64,000 bases of DNA. It comes from Candidatus Thiodiazotropha sp. CDECU1. Its GTDB lineage: Bacteria > Pseudomonadota > Gammaproteobacteria > Chromatiales > Chromatiaceae. The position numbers and the translations under genes are program-made. A model generated the notes under the pieces. That model saw only the letters and a program-made list of their open reading frames with translations. It was not told the DNA's origin and made no database searches. The stretch spans positions 4,399,384 to 4,463,383 of the forward strand of contig NZ_OY734020.1 in NCBI RefSeq assembly GCF_963455295.1, given 5' to 3'. Shown piece after piece: positions 54,049-63,990 of this stretch. The stretch's first letter is position 1; each line of letters starts with the position of its first letter.

Positions 54049-54979
54049 TGGCGGCCTCCTCTGTCGCCTTCAGCATAGGAAAGCCAAGTCGTTCACGGGC
54101 ATCATAGTAGGCTTGGGCCACATCCCGGGCCAGACCGCGTACTCTGAGGATATAACGCTGACGCTCGGTGACAGAGATGGCGTGTCTGGCATCCAGCAGA
54201 TTGAAGGTGTGAGAGGCCTTTAGAACCTGCTCGTAGGCCGGTAGCGGGAGGCCCAATTCGATAAGCTTCTTCGACTCTTTCTCGCACTGGTCAAAGTGGC
54301 CGAACAGATAGTTAACATCGGCATGCTCGAAATTATAGGCCGATTGCTCAACTTCGTTTTGATGGAAGACATCGCCGTAGGTAACTATACCCTGGGGACT
54401 TTCGGTCCAGACCAGATCGAAGAGACTCTCCACACCCTGCAGGTACATGGCAATGCGTTCCAGGCCGTAGGTGATCTCCCCGGTCACAGGGCGACAATCC
54501 AGACCGCCGACCTGTTGGAAGTAGGTGAACTGGGTCACCTCCATGCCATTCAGCCAGACCTCCCAGCCCAGGCCCCAGGCGCCGAGAGTGGGTGACTCCC
54601 AGTTATCTTCAACGAATCTGATGTCGTTGGTGTTGAGATCTAGCCCGAGCATCTCCAGGGAGCCAAGGTAGAGCTGCTGTATATCCTTGGGAGAAGGCTT
54701 CAGCACCACCTGGTACTGATAGTAGTGTTGCAAGCGGTTCGGGTTCTCCCCATAGCGACCGTCGGTGGGTCGTCTCGAGGGTTGCACGTAGCCGGCATAC
54801 CAGGGTTCTGGGCCGATGGAGCGCAGAAAGGTGGCCGTATGAAAGGTGCCTGCGCCCATCTCCATATCATAGGGTTGCAGGATGACGCAGCCCTTTTCCG
54901 CCCAATAGTGTTGTAAAGCGATAAGCAGATCCTGAAAGGTCCTGATCTCGCTTCGATTCGTTTCTGTCACTTGATTCAC
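54041..54979 (-). CDS. glyQ: Glycine--tRNA ligase alpha subunit
   Basis: 312 residues. Catalytic class II chain. Seen: [58 protein letters not shown], and the motif [20 protein letters not shown] with [12 protein letters not shown]. First gene of its operon. Confidence 0.98.
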   Translation of the reverse strand: MNQVTETNRSEIRTFQDLLIALQHYWAEKGCVILQPYDMEMGAGTFHTATFLRSIGPEPWYAGYVQPSRRPTDGRYGENPNRLQHYYQYQVVLKPSPKDIQQLYLGSLEMLGLDLNTNDIRFVEDNWESPTLGAWGLGWEVWLNGMEVTQFTYFQQVGGLDCRPVTGEITYGLERIAMYLQGVESLFDLVWTESPQGIVTYGDVFHQNEVEQSAYNFEHADVNYLFGHFDQCEKESKKLIELGLPLPAYEQVLKASHTFNLLDARHAISVTERQRYILRVRGLARDVAQAYYDARERLGFPMLKATEEAANG

Positions 54980-55215
54980 ATCGAAACCCCGATTGATGAG
55001 GTAGAAAACCGCGTAAGTATAGCGATGCTCTTAGTCAATGGCTAACCCGGTTCAGTTTATCAGCCATCACCTTGGAGCTGTCATTCAGTGGTGATGCATC
55101 GACGGAGGGATGAGAGGAGTGTCTGGGATATAGTTGGCAGCCACTGGCCCCTAGACAGGTTATGAGGAATAGAGGGCCAGTGCTCGTGGTGACGATAGAA
55201 CTATGCGGAACGCGG

Positions 55216-55665
55216 TTATAACCCAAGTGCCCCCTGCATCAGTTCCATGACGGTTCCACCCCCCGCCTGCTGCAGATAATCGAGCACGATGGGCGTGAAT
55301 TGACCGATCATTTCCGTAGAGAGGCCAAGGGCACTGAAGGATGAAGCCAGGGATGCCAGGTTGCCCAGGCCGCCCTCACCTCCCAGCATGGATGCCACCG
55401 CGCCGGCGCCTGCGGAAGATTCATCCAGGGCCGGGGCCGCTGCGAGCAGGCTGTCCATATCGGGTACCGCAGCGGCGATCTGGGAGAAATCCTCGCTGGC
55501 CAGGCGGCCTTTTGCCAGATTGAATAGCGCCCCGGCACCACCTGCCGCCTGTTCAGTGGTAATGCCTAGTTGGCCGGTCAAACTCTCTAAAAGAGTATCG
55601 GCGGATTGGGCTGTGGTAGCGGCTAAAAGCAGGCACGAGAGAAGGATATTACGTATGACTTCCAT
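55216..55665 (-). CDS. Exported DUF2780-like protein
   Basis: 149 residues from ATG at 55665, which has a GGAG ribosome site. A signal peptide (NILLSCLLLAATTAQSA) is followed by the DUF2780 (VcgC/VcgE) pattern: LTGQLGITTEQAAGGAGALF, LAKGRLASEDFSQIAAAVPD, and GLSTEMIGQFTPIVLDYLQ. Function unknown. Monocistronic. Confidence 0.82.
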   Translation of the reverse strand: MEVIRNILLSCLLLAATTAQSADTLLESLTGQLGITTEQAAGGAGALFNLAKGRLASEDFSQIAAAVPDMDSLLAAAPALDESSAGAGAVASMLGGEGGLGNLASLASSFSALGLSTEMIGQFTPIVLDYLQQAGGGTVMELMQGALGL

Positions 55666-55855
55666 GGGGATCTCCAAATTCTGATCTGTGTTTACGATGT
55701 TTCCAGATCAATTCAGGTGTTAAAATAGCGTCATTATATCCCCAAATCCTGCGTAGACTTTTTTACCTTTTTGTAAACTATTGTGAGGCAATCATCCCAC
55801 GTACCCCGTCACTAGTAGGGTATAATGCTGCACTTTTTGAAAACAGATATCTATC

Positions 55856-56899
55856 ATGAGCGAGCAGCGTAAAGCAGTAGCATTGATCTCGGGTGGGCTG
55901 GACTCACTCCTGGCTGCGCGGGTGATGCAGGAACAGGGTATCCATGTGGAGGGTATCAATTTCTACACCGGCTTCTGCGTTGAAGGGCATACCCATGCGA
56001 TTCGCAAGCGCGATCAGAAAAAGGAGAAGCGCAACAATGCCCTCTGGGTCGCCGAGCAGCTGGGGATCAAACTACACATCATCGATATCGTCGAGGATTA
56101 CAAACAGGTATTGCTGAAACCAAAACATGGCTATGGCGCCAATCTGAATCCCTGTCTGGATTGCAAGGTGTTCATGGTGCAAAAAGCGCATCAGTGGATC
56201 AAAGCAAAAGGCTTCGATTTTATCATTACCGGCGAAGTGGTTGGCCAACGACCCATGTCGCAACGCAAGGAGACTATGCCCATTGTCTCTGATGAGTCCG
56301 GGGCCCATGATCTGCTGCTGCGGCCGTTGTGCGCCAGGAACCTCCCCCTGACCCTGCCGGAGAGAGAGGGTTGGGTTGACCGAGACCGGCTTTACGACTT
56401 TTCCGGCCGGAGCAGAAAGCCGCAGATGGCGCTGGCGGCGCAATTCGGTATCGAGGATTATGCCCAGCCTGCGGGCGGCTGCTGTTTTCTCACCGATGAA
56501 CAGTATGCGGTGAAATTAAAGGATCTGTGGCGTGCCCGTGGTAACAAACAGTATGAGTTGGACGATATCATGTTGCTCAAGGTAGGCCGGCACCTGAGGC
56601 CGTCGTCTCGATTCAAGGTGATCATCGCCCGCGAAGAGGGTGAGGCAAACTTCCTGCAAGGGTATCGGAAGCGCTATCCCCACATCAACACGGTGAGTCA
56701 TGGGGGTCCGCTGGCATTGATAGATGGTGAGATAGATGATCGGGACATCGAGTTGGTTGGGCGCCTGGTTGCCCGCTATAGCCAGGGGCGGGACGCGGAT
56801 GAGGTCGAGTTGTGCTTTACTGATCTGTCCGGTGATAGCAGGTCGCTGAAGGTGGCGCCGATGCCGGCCCACGAAGTGCCCAAGGAGTGGCTGATTTGA
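55856..56899 (+). CDS. PP-loop sulfur-transfer/tRNA-thiolation-like enzyme
   Basis: 347 residues. ATP-pyrophosphatase P-loop ISGGLDSLLAARVM, cysteines in NPCLDCKVFMVQKAH and PAGGCCFLTDEQYAV, and a C-terminal domain (GRHLRPSSRFKVIIAREEGE) like the NFACT-R/DUF814 type. Often labelled as tRNA (5-methylaminomethyl-2-thiouridylate) methyltransferase, but it is not MnmA itself. Its overlap with a TusA-type gene suggests it uses sulfur relayed from TusA; this is inference. Confidence 0.82.
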   Translation: MSEQRKAVALISGGLDSLLAARVMQEQGIHVEGINFYTGFCVEGHTHAIRKRDQKKEKRNNALWVAEQLGIKLHIIDIVEDYKQVLLKPKHGYGANLNPCLDCKVFMVQKAHQWIKAKGFDFIITGEVVGQRPMSQRKETMPIVSDESGAHDLLLRPLCARNLPLTLPEREGWVDRDRLYDFSGRSRKPQMALAAQFGIEDYAQPAGGCCFLTDEQYAVKLKDLWRARGNKQYELDDIMLLKVGRHLRPSSRFKVIIAREEGEANFLQGYRKRYPHINTVSHGGPLALIDGEIDDRDIELVGRLVARYSQGRDADEVELCFTDLSGDSRSLKVAPMPAHEVPKEWLI

Positions 56900-57135
56900 G
56901 TCGGCAGTTACTCGATTGCAGACGTCTGCTCTGTCCGATGCCGGTGATCAGGGTGCAGAATGCCATACAAGGGCTGGCCGCTGGTACACAGGTTGAGGCT
57001 ATCTGTACCGATCCCGGTGCGCTCAAGGATATTCCGGCCTGGTCACGTATCAATGGCCATCGTGTGGTAGAGGTAAAAAGCCTGGATGGGGAGTACATTG
57101 TGGTTGTGGAAGTCGTTCGGGATAGGGATTCATGA
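56896..57135 (+). CDS. TusA-family sulfur carrier
   Basis: 79 residues from TTG at 56896, 8 bp after AGGAG; it overlaps the PP-loop stop (TTGA). Seen: CRRLLCPMPVIRVQ with the sulfur-carrying Cys of the CPxP motif, and the beta-strand TQVEAICTDPGALKDIPAW. Carries persulfide sulfur. An alternative GTG start lies at 56887. Confidence 0.92.
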   Translation: MSRQLLDCRRLLCPMPVIRVQNAIQGLAAGTQVEAICTDPGALKDIPAWSRINGHRVVEVKSLDGEYIVVVEVVRDRDS

Positions 57136-58268
57136 GCCAGGAAGAGCGTTATGATGTGAGTCGGCGGGTAGCCGTGGTTGGTGCGCTGACCAATACCGTG
57201 TTGGCCATCCTCAAGCTGTTGTTTGGTTGGCTGGGTCATTCCCAATCACTCATCGCGGACGGCGTGCACTCTCTCTCCGATCTGTTGACCGATGCCCTGG
57301 TGCTGTTTACCGCGCGGCACGCAAAAGAGGCGCCCGATGAGGAGCATCCCTATGGCCACGGACGCTATGAAACCATCGGCACCCTGGTGCTGGGCGGATT
57401 TCTCCTCGCAGTGGGCGCCGGGATTGTCTGGGATGCCGGAGAGCGACTGTTTTCGCCGGAACATCTGATGCAGCCGGAAGCCTTTACCCTGTATGTGGCG
57501 GCGTTTTCAATCCTTGCCAATGAAGGGCTCTTTTTCTATACCCGTCACTTCGCCAACAAGATTAATTCGAATCTGCTGCGGGCAAACGCCTGGCACCACC
57601 GTACCGACTCAGTCTCGTCAGTGGTGGTGCTGGTGGGTATAGGAGGCACCATGTTGGGTCTGCCCTATCTGGATGCCATCGCCGCGGTATTGGTGGGTCT
57701 GATGATATTGAAGATCGGTTGGGATCTTGGTTGGACGGCCTCCCAGGAGCTGGCGGACGCAGGTCTTGAAGAGGATTCACTGTCCCAGATACGTGAAGTG
57801 ATCGGTAATATTTCCGGGGTAAAGAGTGTGCATATGCTGCGTACCCGTAAACTTGGCGGGCATGCAATGGCGGATGTGCATGTTCAGGTCGATCCCTGGT
57901 TGAGTGTCTCCGAGGGGCATCGGATTGCCGAAGTGGTCCAATACGGCCTGATCGACCGGGTGGATGTATTGGAAGATGTCACTGTTCACATCGATCCGGA
58001 GGATGATGAGGAAGGCCCCTCATGTGCTCACCTGCCCCTCAGATCAGAAGCTGAGGCCATGCTCGACAGGCTTTGTGAAGGGGTCAGCTGTTATGACCAG
58101 AAAGAGCGCCTGGTACTGCACTATCTCTCTGGGCGCATTGATATTGATCTTTATTTGCCATTACACTGCTTTGCCTCGACTCAGCAAGCGGAGCGGCTGC
58201 GTAGCGAGTATCAGAACATGGTCAGGGATTCGGAGATATTCAGGGATATCCATGTTTGGTTTGGTTAG
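57132..58268 (+). CDS. Cation diffusion facilitator with extra C-terminal domain
   Basis: 378 residues. CDF metal exporter (zinc, iron, manganese or cobalt; specificity not readable). Site-A residues in ADGVHSLSDLLTD and a second site in NAWHHRTDSVSSVV; six membrane helices, then a cytoplasmic domain ending in VHIDPEDDEE. About 85 more residues follow and again resemble that domain (RIDIDLYLPLHCF, FRDIHVWFG), so the tail may be a duplicated CTD. Starts in an ATGA overlap with tusA. Confidence 0.9.
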   Translation: MSQEERYDVSRRVAVVGALTNTVLAILKLLFGWLGHSQSLIADGVHSLSDLLTDALVLFTARHAKEAPDEEHPYGHGRYETIGTLVLGGFLLAVGAGIVWDAGERLFSPEHLMQPEAFTLYVAAFSILANEGLFFYTRHFANKINSNLLRANAWHHRTDSVSSVVVLVGIGGTMLGLPYLDAIAAVLVGLMILKIGWDLGWTASQELADAGLEEDSLSQIREVIGNISGVKSVHMLRTRKLGGHAMADVHVQVDPWLSVSEGHRIAEVVQYGLIDRVDVLEDVTVHIDPEDDEEGPSCAHLPLRSEAEAMLDRLCEGVSCYDQKERLVLHYLSGRIDIDLYLPLHCFASTQQAERLRSEYQNMVRDSEIFRDIHVWFG

Positions 58269-58298
58269 CTCTATTTTGGTGCGCATTATCGACGGGGC

Positions 58299-58313
58299 GC
58301 ACCATAACAGTGC
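58299..58313. promoter_or_regulatory. NtrC binding site upstream of glnA
   Basis: GCACCATAACAGTGC matches the NtrC consensus GCAC-N7-GTGC exactly. It lies 178 bp upstream of the -24 element at 58491, a usual enhancer distance. Confidence 0.72.
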
Positions 58314-58488
58314 GACCCCTCGACTCTGCCGTATCGATGCCTTTCTCCTTCTCTGCGGAGATAGGGCTGTTCAATACTCAGGGAGATGAGATAGGTTCAT
58401 ATTAACTGCCTAATTTATCTTGCTTTTCATATTTAAAAATAAAAGACTTAACCCCTTGGAGTCGATACCTGTAGACGATTTTATTCGA

Positions 58489-58505
58489 ATGGCATGAATT
58501 CTGCT
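58489..58505 (+). promoter_or_regulatory. Sigma-54 promoter of glnA
   Basis: TGGCATGAATTCTGCT: GG and GC ten bases apart, as required of -24/-12 promoters. It would start transcription about 94 bp before the glnA ATG. Confidence 0.72.
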
Positions 58506-58609
58506 TTCCTGCGTTATCCAAAGGCGTCCGGTATAGTTGGCCGGCCGCAAAAGCTACGAATGGCTGATTCTGCTCAGCATTTAATAACTGAAAATCCTGG
58601 AGATTTAAG

Positions 58610-60016
58610 ATGGCCGTAAAAGCCCTGAAGATGATCAAAGACAATGACGTGACTTTCGTCGATCTGCGTTTTACTGATACCAGAGGCAAGGAGCAGCACG
58701 TGACGCTCCCCACCTCCCAGATCGATGATGACTTTTTCACCGACGGCAAAATGTTTGACGGCTCATCCATCTCCGGCTGGAAAGGCATCAACGAATCCGA
58801 CATGATCCTGATGCCTGAGGACGATACTTCGGTCATCGATCCTTTCGCCGATGAAAACACCCTGATCATCCGCTGCGACATCCTGGAACCCACCACCATG
58901 CAGGGCTACGAGCGTGATCCCCGCTCCCTGGCCAAACGCGCCGAGGCCTATCTCGCCTCCACCGGCATCGCTGACGCCGCTTTCTTCGGGCCTGAGCCTG
59001 AATTTTTCGTCCTTGATGACGTGCGCTGGAGCATCGACATGAGCGGCTCCATGGTCAAGATCGATTCCGAAGAGGCTGAATGGAACTCTGAGCGTGTCTA
59101 CGAGGATGGCAACATCGGTCACCGTCCCGGCATCAAGGGCGGTTACTTCCCGGTACCACCGGTAGACTCCCTGCACGACCTGCGTGGCGCCATGTGCCTG
59201 GCCATGGAAGAGATGGGCGTAGAGACCGAGGTGCATCACCATGAGGTGGCCACCGCCGGGCAGTGCGAAATCGGCACCAAGTTCAACACCCTGGTGACCC
59301 GCGCCGATTGGGTGCAGATCCAGAAATACTGTACTTGGAACGTGGCACACGCCTACGGCAAGACCGCTACCTTCATGCCTAAACCACTGGTGGGCGACAA
59401 CGGTTCCGGTATGCATGTGCATCAGTCTCTGGCCAAGGGCGGTGAGAATATCTTCGCCGGTGATCAGTATGGCGGCCTCTCCGAGACCGCGCTCTACTAT
59501 ATCGGTGGCATCATCAAGCACGCCCGCGCCCTGAACGCATTCACCAATGCCTCCACCAACTCCTACAAGCGTCTGGTACCAGGCTTCGAGGCCCCGGTTA
59601 TGCTGGCCTACTCTGCGCGTAACCGTTCCGCCTCCATCCGTATTCCATGGGTCTCCAGCCCCAAGGGCCGTCGCGTCGAAGTGCGTTTTCCCGATCCGAC
59701 CGCCAACCCCTATCTGGCCTTCGCCGCCATGCTGATGGCCGGCCTGGACGGTATCCAGAACAAGATCCATCCGGGTGATGCCATGGACAAGGACCTGTAT
59801 GATCTTCCGGCTGAAGAGGCTGCCAGCATCCCGACGGTATGCCACAGCTTTGATCAGGCCCTGGAGGCACTCGACGCGGATCGTGGCTTCCTCACTGCCG
59901 GTGGCGTTTTCACCGACGACCTGATTGACGGATATATTGATCTGAAGATGGAAGAGGTCACCACCATGCGGATGACCACCCATCCGGTCGAGTTCGATAT
60001 GTACTTCAGCCTCTAA
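58610..60016 (+). CDS. glnA: Glutamine synthetase, type I
   Basis: 468 residues. Makes glutamine from glutamate and ammonia. Seen: [29 protein letters not shown], the active-site [20 protein letters not shown], and the adenylylation Tyr in [10 protein letters not shown], so GlnE-type control is expected. Preceded by a sigma-54 promoter and NtrC site, and ended by a strong terminator. Confidence 0.98.
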   Translation: MAVKALKMIKDNDVTFVDLRFTDTRGKEQHVTLPTSQIDDDFFTDGKMFDGSSISGWKGINESDMILMPEDDTSVIDPFADENTLIIRCDILEPTTMQGYERDPRSLAKRAEAYLASTGIADAAFFGPEPEFFVLDDVRWSIDMSGSMVKIDSEEAEWNSERVYEDGNIGHRPGIKGGYFPVPPVDSLHDLRGAMCLAMEEMGVETEVHHHEVATAGQCEIGTKFNTLVTRADWVQIQKYCTWNVAHAYGKTATFMPKPLVGDNGSGMHVHQSLAKGGENIFAGDQYGGLSETALYYIGGIIKHARALNAFTNASTNSYKRLVPGFEAPVMLAYSARNRSASIRIPWVSSPKGRRVEVRFPDPTANPYLAFAAMLMAGLDGIQNKIHPGDAMDKDLYDLPAEEAASIPTVCHSFDQALEALDADRGFLTAGGVFTDDLIDGYIDLKMEEVTTMRMTTHPVEFDMYFSL

Positions 60017-60044
60017 CGACGGCTAAATAGTTGATGTGTAGACT

Positions 60045-60075
60045 AAGCGCCCCCTTCCCGGGGGCGCTTTTTTTT
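60045..60075 (+). terminator. Rho-independent terminator of glnA
   Basis: AAGCGCCCC/GGGGCGCTT stem with a short loop, then eight T. The clearest terminator in the window. Confidence 0.92.
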
Positions 60076-60134
60076 GTGGTTCTGCGAACAATGTCGCTTG
60101 TTTAGTGGGGTATGACTGGTCTATCCTTTAGTGC

Positions 60135-60635
60135 ATGCGTATTGTTGTTCTGCTGCTTACTCTCTTAATGGCGATGCCACTGTTGGCCAGGGATGTCTAC
60201 AAATACATCTCCGAAGACGGTGAGGTCATCTATTCCGAGCGTTATCATCCCGACGCAGAACGCATAACGGTCTCCGATAGCAAGAAGACCGCGGCACTTC
60301 CCCCGGATGAGCAGAGCGAAGAGGCCCGTGCGGCGGCCGGGGAATACGCCACCTTCTCGATCGTCAAGCCAAGCGATAATGAAACCATCCGTAACGAGGA
60401 AGGTACGGTGCCTGTCGGTATTTCCCTCGAGCCCGGTCTTGCGGAGGGGCATGTGATCCACCTCTTCGTGGATGGCACCAAGCTCGATTCCGATATCAAA
60501 CAGACGCAACTGATACTGCAGCAATTGAATCGAGGCACCCACTCGCTGCAGGCGAAGATCATCAATAGTGAGGGGGAATCCCTCAAAGAGTCCAATAGCA
60601 TCACCTTTCATCTGCGCCAGCCTGCGGTTAATTAA
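60135..60635 (+). CDS. DUF4124 domain exported protein
   Basis: 166 residues. A signal peptide (IVVLLLTLLMAMPLLA) is followed by the DUF4124 motif DVYKYISEDGEVIYSERYHP, then a second beta-rich domain (GTVPVGISLEPGLAEGHVIH). Genes of this type commonly lie between glnA and ntrB in gammaproteobacteria. Function unknown. Confidence 0.88.
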   Translation: MRIVVLLLTLLMAMPLLARDVYKYISEDGEVIYSERYHPDAERITVSDSKKTAALPPDEQSEEARAAAGEYATFSIVKPSDNETIRNEEGTVPVGISLEPGLAEGHVIHLFVDGTKLDSDIKQTQLILQQLNRGTHSLQAKIINSEGESLKESNSITFHLRQPAVN

Positions 60636-60729
60636 ACCGTTCCTTCAGATTTTTTGAGCGGCCAGCCGGTAGGCTTGGGCATGGTTCTCATCCTCAAGGC
60701 AAAATCTTCTCAGAATGGCCTGCTTACAC

Positions 60730-60752
60730 CCTTGCACTATAATGGTGCAAGG
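60730..60752. promoter_or_regulatory. NtrC binding site upstream of ntrB
   Basis: CCTTGCAC-N7-GTGCAAGG, a near-ideal NtrC palindrome (core GCACTATAATGGTGC at 60734-60748). It implies autoregulation of ntrBC. Confidence 0.78.
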
Positions 60753-60940
60753 GCTGTTTGATCGATGTCCGCCTGGAGAGGATCAGGGCAATGCCCATTG
60801 GGTGTAATCCAACTTGAGTTGGGTCCAGGTTAACTCTTTCAACGCCTGACAGGGATTACTGCCTTGGAATTTCAATTGTTTATCAGGTTTTAGATGGTTC
60901 CGTGAACAGTGTGAGGATTATATGGATGGAGAGGGATGCA

Positions 60941-60957
60941 TTGGCCCGCAAATTGCA
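60941..60957 (+). promoter_or_regulatory. Sigma-54-like promoter before ntrB
   Basis: TTGGCCCGCAAATTGCA has GG and GC ten bases apart. It is 195 bp from the NtrC site, close to the 178 bp at glnA. Its start point would fall at about 60968. Confidence 0.55.
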
Positions 60958-60968
60958 CTATTTAGGCC

Positions 60969-62045
60969 ATGAATTCTGATCAAGCTGTAACTGGTATGGA
61001 GAGGCGGGTGCTCGATAATCTGAGTACCGCAATCCTGCTGTTTGATAGGGAGTTCAGACTGCAATATATCAACTCATCTGCGGAGATGATGTTTGGAGTC
61101 AGCGCACGCAAGGTGGTAGGCATTCCCGCCAGCGAACTGATTACCTGCAGTGGCAGCGTAGTACATGAAAACCTGGAAAGGTCTTTGGAGACCGGGCAGC
61201 CATTCACTGAACGTGAACATCAATTGGTTGTGGATGAAGATCATGAAATAACCGTTGATTGCACGGTCATTCCGATACGGGCTGATCAATATGTGAATGA
61301 ATTCCTGGTCGAGATTCAACAGGTCGACAGGCAGTTAAGGATTTCCCGCGAAGAACAGATCCTTTCGAGGAATCAGGCAAGCCGGGCACTGGTGAGAGGC
61401 CTTGCACATGAGATCAAGAATCCCCTGGGTGGTCTCAGGGGTGCGGCACAGCTACTGGAAAGGGAGCTTCCCGATGTGGCCTTGACGGAATATACCCAGA
61501 TCATCATAGAAGAGGCCGACCGGCTGCAAAACCTGGTGGACCGGATGGTGGGACCAAACAAGATCCCGGTATTGAAATGGATCAATATTCACCAGGTTCT
61601 AGAACGCGTATGCAGTCTGGTGCAGGCGGAGACAGGTCCGGGTTTGGCTATCAACAGAGACTACGATCCAAGTATTCCTGATCTAAAAGGGGACCTGGAC
61701 CAGTTGATTCAGGCCTTCCTCAATATCATAAGGAATGGCGTAAACGCAGCTGGAGCGAGGGGAGTCCTGGGGATAGACACCAGAGTCCTGCGTCAATTCA
61801 CCATAGGAAACATTCGCCATCGTCTGGTGGTATCGGTGGAAATATCGGATAACGGGCCAGGTATACCGGTTGACCTTCAAGAGCGGGTCTTTTTTCCGCT
61901 GGTTTCGGGCAGTGACGGCATGGGCTTGGGTCTCTCAATTTCTCAAACCCTGATCAACAGGCATCAGGGATTAATCGAATTCACGAGTAAACCGGGACAT
62001 ACCGTGTTTAGAGTATTACTTCCGCTGGAGCAGGTAGATGGATAG
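60969..62045 (+). CDS. glnL: Nitrogen regulation sensor kinase NtrB
   Basis: 358 residues, or 349 if it starts at ATG 60996, which the sigma-54 element just upstream would favour. PAS domain (NLSTAILLFDREFRLQYINS), the phosphorylated His in GLAHEIKNPLGGLRGAAQLL, and an ATPase domain with AFLNIIRNGVNAA, DNGPGIP and GLGLSISQTL. Phosphorylates NtrC under nitrogen limitation through PII control. Overlaps ntrC by 8 bp. Confidence 0.96.
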   Translation: MNSDQAVTGMERRVLDNLSTAILLFDREFRLQYINSSAEMMFGVSARKVVGIPASELITCSGSVVHENLERSLETGQPFTEREHQLVVDEDHEITVDCTVIPIRADQYVNEFLVEIQQVDRQLRISREEQILSRNQASRALVRGLAHEIKNPLGGLRGAAQLLERELPDVALTEYTQIIIEEADRLQNLVDRMVGPNKIPVLKWINIHQVLERVCSLVQAETGPGLAINRDYDPSIPDLKGDLDQLIQAFLNIIRNGVNAAGARGVLGIDTRVLRQFTIGNIRHRLVVSVEISDNGPGIPVDLQERVFFPLVSGSDGMGLGLSISQTLINRHQGLIEFTSKPGHTVFRVLLPLEQVDG

Positions 62046-63447
62046 AACATGCCGAGTCTGGGTCATCGATGATGATCGCTCGATTCGATGGGTGCTGCAG
62101 AAGACCCTGGAACAAGCTGATATGGATGTCACCTGTTTCGATAGTGCGGATCGGGTGCTGAACCATCTGGACAAGGAACAACCGGATGTTGTGGTTTCGG
62201 ACATACGCATGCCGGGAATGGATGGACTGGAACTCCTTGAGTTACTTCATACACGCTATCCGGAGATGCCGGTTATCATCATGACCGCCCATTCCGATCT
62301 TGAGAGTGCGGTATCCGCCTACCACGGCGGTGCATTTGAGTATCTGCCCAAACCCTTTGATGTGGATGAAGCCGTTCAACAGATTAGACGGGCCTGCCGG
62401 CAATTAACGGCAGTGGATGACAAGCCAAAACTGGATGATCTGGATATGGAGAAGGTTATCATTGGTGAAGCACCTGCCATGCAGGAGGTGTTTCGCGCCA
62501 TCGGTCGCCTGGCCAGGTCAAACATCACTGTCCTGATCAACGGTGAATCGGGTACCGGAAAGGAGTTGGTGGCCCATGCCCTGCACCGTCACAGTACCCG
62601 TGCGGCTGGTCCATTTATCGCCTTGAACATGGCCGCCATACCCAAAGACCTGATGGAGTCGGAGTTGTTCGGTCATGAACGGGGCGCCTTTACCGGCGCC
62701 CAGACGCGCCGTGTCGGCCGCTTCGAACAGGCCGATGGCGGTACCCTGTTTCTGGATGAGATCGGCGATATGCCGGCGGAATTGCAGACCCGCTTGCTGC
62801 GGGTGCTGGCCGATGGGGAGTTCTATCGGGTGGGTGGCCACGAACCGGTCAAAGTCGATGTGCGGATCATTGCCGCGACCCATCAACACCTGGAGGGATT
62901 GGTAAAGTCGGGCTCCTTCAGGGAGGATCTGTTTCATCGATTGAATGTCATACGTATCCAGATTCCGGCACTGCGTCAACGACGGGAGGATATCCCGCTG
63001 TTGTTGAAACACTTTCTCAAAAGCGCTGCGGAAGAACTGGCGGTGGAGTCTAAGGTGTTGTTACCCGAGACGGATGCCTACCTGAGCCAGTTGGAGTGGC
63101 CTGGCAATGTTCGCCAACTGGAAAATACAGCCCGATGGTTGACCGTCATGGCCTCTGGACAAGAGATTCATGTTGACGATCTACCGAGTGAATTGAGAGA
63201 GAGCAGTGAGGCGCAACCCGGGTACCATGAGGACTGGCGTCAACAACTACGCGAGTGGGGAAGAAAAAGGCTCCAGGAGGGCGGCGAAGGTTTGCTCAAC
63301 GAGGCTGGGCCGGACTTCGAGACCGCAATGATCGAAATAGCCCTGGAGCATACCGCGGGCAGACGCCAGGATGCAGCGCGGCTACTTGGTTGGGGACGCA
63401 ATACCTTGACGCGAAAGATCAAGGAGCTTGGATTGGAGCGACTTTAA
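62038..63447 (+). CDS. glnG: Nitrogen regulator NtrC
   Basis: 469 residues. Receiver domain with phosphoacceptor Asp in [13 protein letters not shown], an AAA+ sigma-54 activator domain with Walker [15 protein letters not shown] and the sigma-54 contact loop GAFTGAQ, and a Fis-type HTH ([20 protein letters not shown]). Probable activator of glnA and of its own operon through the two sites described. Confidence 0.97.
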   Translation: MDRTCRVWVIDDDRSIRWVLQKTLEQADMDVTCFDSADRVLNHLDKEQPDVVVSDIRMPGMDGLELLELLHTRYPEMPVIIMTAHSDLESAVSAYHGGAFEYLPKPFDVDEAVQQIRRACRQLTAVDDKPKLDDLDMEKVIIGEAPAMQEVFRAIGRLARSNITVLINGESGTGKELVAHALHRHSTRAAGPFIALNMAAIPKDLMESELFGHERGAFTGAQTRRVGRFEQADGGTLFLDEIGDMPAELQTRLLRVLADGEFYRVGGHEPVKVDVRIIAATHQHLEGLVKSGSFREDLFHRLNVIRIQIPALRQRREDIPLLLKHFLKSAAEELAVESKVLLPETDAYLSQLEWPGNVRQLENTARWLTVMASGQEIHVDDLPSELRESSEAQPGYHEDWRQQLREWGRKRLQEGGEGLLNEAGPDFETAMIEIALEHTAGRRQDAARLLGWGRNTLTRKIKELGLERL

Positions 63448-63506
63448 TCGGCTATTAACTTGTTTGCCTAACCCGTGCATGAGGTTATGATTCAAACCTC
63501 ATTGGG

Positions 63507-63540
63507 GGCTGCCACTGAATTAGCTTGGCAGCCTTTGTTG
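63507..63540 (+). terminator. Probable terminator of ntrBC
   Basis: GGCTGCCA/TGGCAGCC stem followed by TTTGTTG. A second small hairpin (GAGGTT/AACCTC) at 63481-63500 precedes it. Confidence 0.55.
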
Positions 63541-63566
63541 GTAAGGTTCTATTCCAGGTAACAGTT

Positions 63567-63971
63567 ATGGATTCCAGTTCAATCGAGCTGCCGGGCAGCG
63601 AGGTCGAGTCAATCGCCCTTGATAACGATACCCTAACGATACGTTTTTCCCGTGCCATCATCATCAAGACCATGAGCGGTTCTGCCGAACGTACCCGCTG
63701 GTGGCAGGCAGGCGCATTGGTGTATGAAGGTGCGACGCTTGAAACAGACATACCCGATTGTCCCTGTGTCTGCGAAGGCGGGGATGTGGGTGAGAATGTC
63801 TATACCTACCGGGATATGATCCCGTTGCCCCTCAACAGTCAGGGCCGGGCCCGCTGCGACCTGAAATTCAACAACAGTGAAGAGCGGCTCCAGGCCTGGG
63901 CCGAGGGTGTCCGGTTGGTGATGGACGATCGACCCCACTACATTAAACATATCCGCGAGGAGGATGGATAG
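63567..63971 (+). CDS. Unrecognised small protein
   Basis: 134 residues from ATG at 63567. Soluble, acidic, beta-strand-rich (VESIALDNDTLTIRFSRAII, RCDLKFNNSEERLQAWAEG), with a Cys-Pro-Cys-x-Cys motif near residue 66 (DCPCVCEGG) that could bind a metal. No known family was recognised. It is separated from ntrC by a terminator-like hairpin. Confidence 0.7.
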   Translation: MDSSSIELPGSEVESIALDNDTLTIRFSRAIIIKTMSGSAERTRWWQAGALVYEGATLETDIPDCPCVCEGGDVGENVYTYRDMIPLPLNSQGRARCDLKFNNSEERLQAWAEGVRLVMDDRPHYIKHIREEDG

Positions 63972-63990
63972 CGACTCTGAGTTTTATGGC

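Larger units (their letters stand above)
58269..58609. other. Intergenic region, glnA control region
   Basis: 341 bp with an NtrC-type site and a sigma-54-type promoter (both listed separately). No gene seen. A GGTGCGC half-site at 58279-58285, inverted relative to GCGCACC, flanks the NtrC site. Confidence 0.7.
60636..60968. other. Intergenic region, ntrBC control region
   Basis: 333 bp with an NtrC palindrome and a sigma-54-like element (both listed separately). No gene seen. Confidence 0.7.

Noticed and set aside
55035..55226. 63-codon minus-strand frame with a hydrophobic stretch before a Cys
   Set aside because: The lipobox is poor (Ala at the -3 position) and no good start was found; it could still be a small lipoprotein.
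58763..59983. Minus-strand frame of 406 codons opposite glnA
   Set aside because: A mirror of the strong codon bias of glnA; it has no start signal or recognisable domain.
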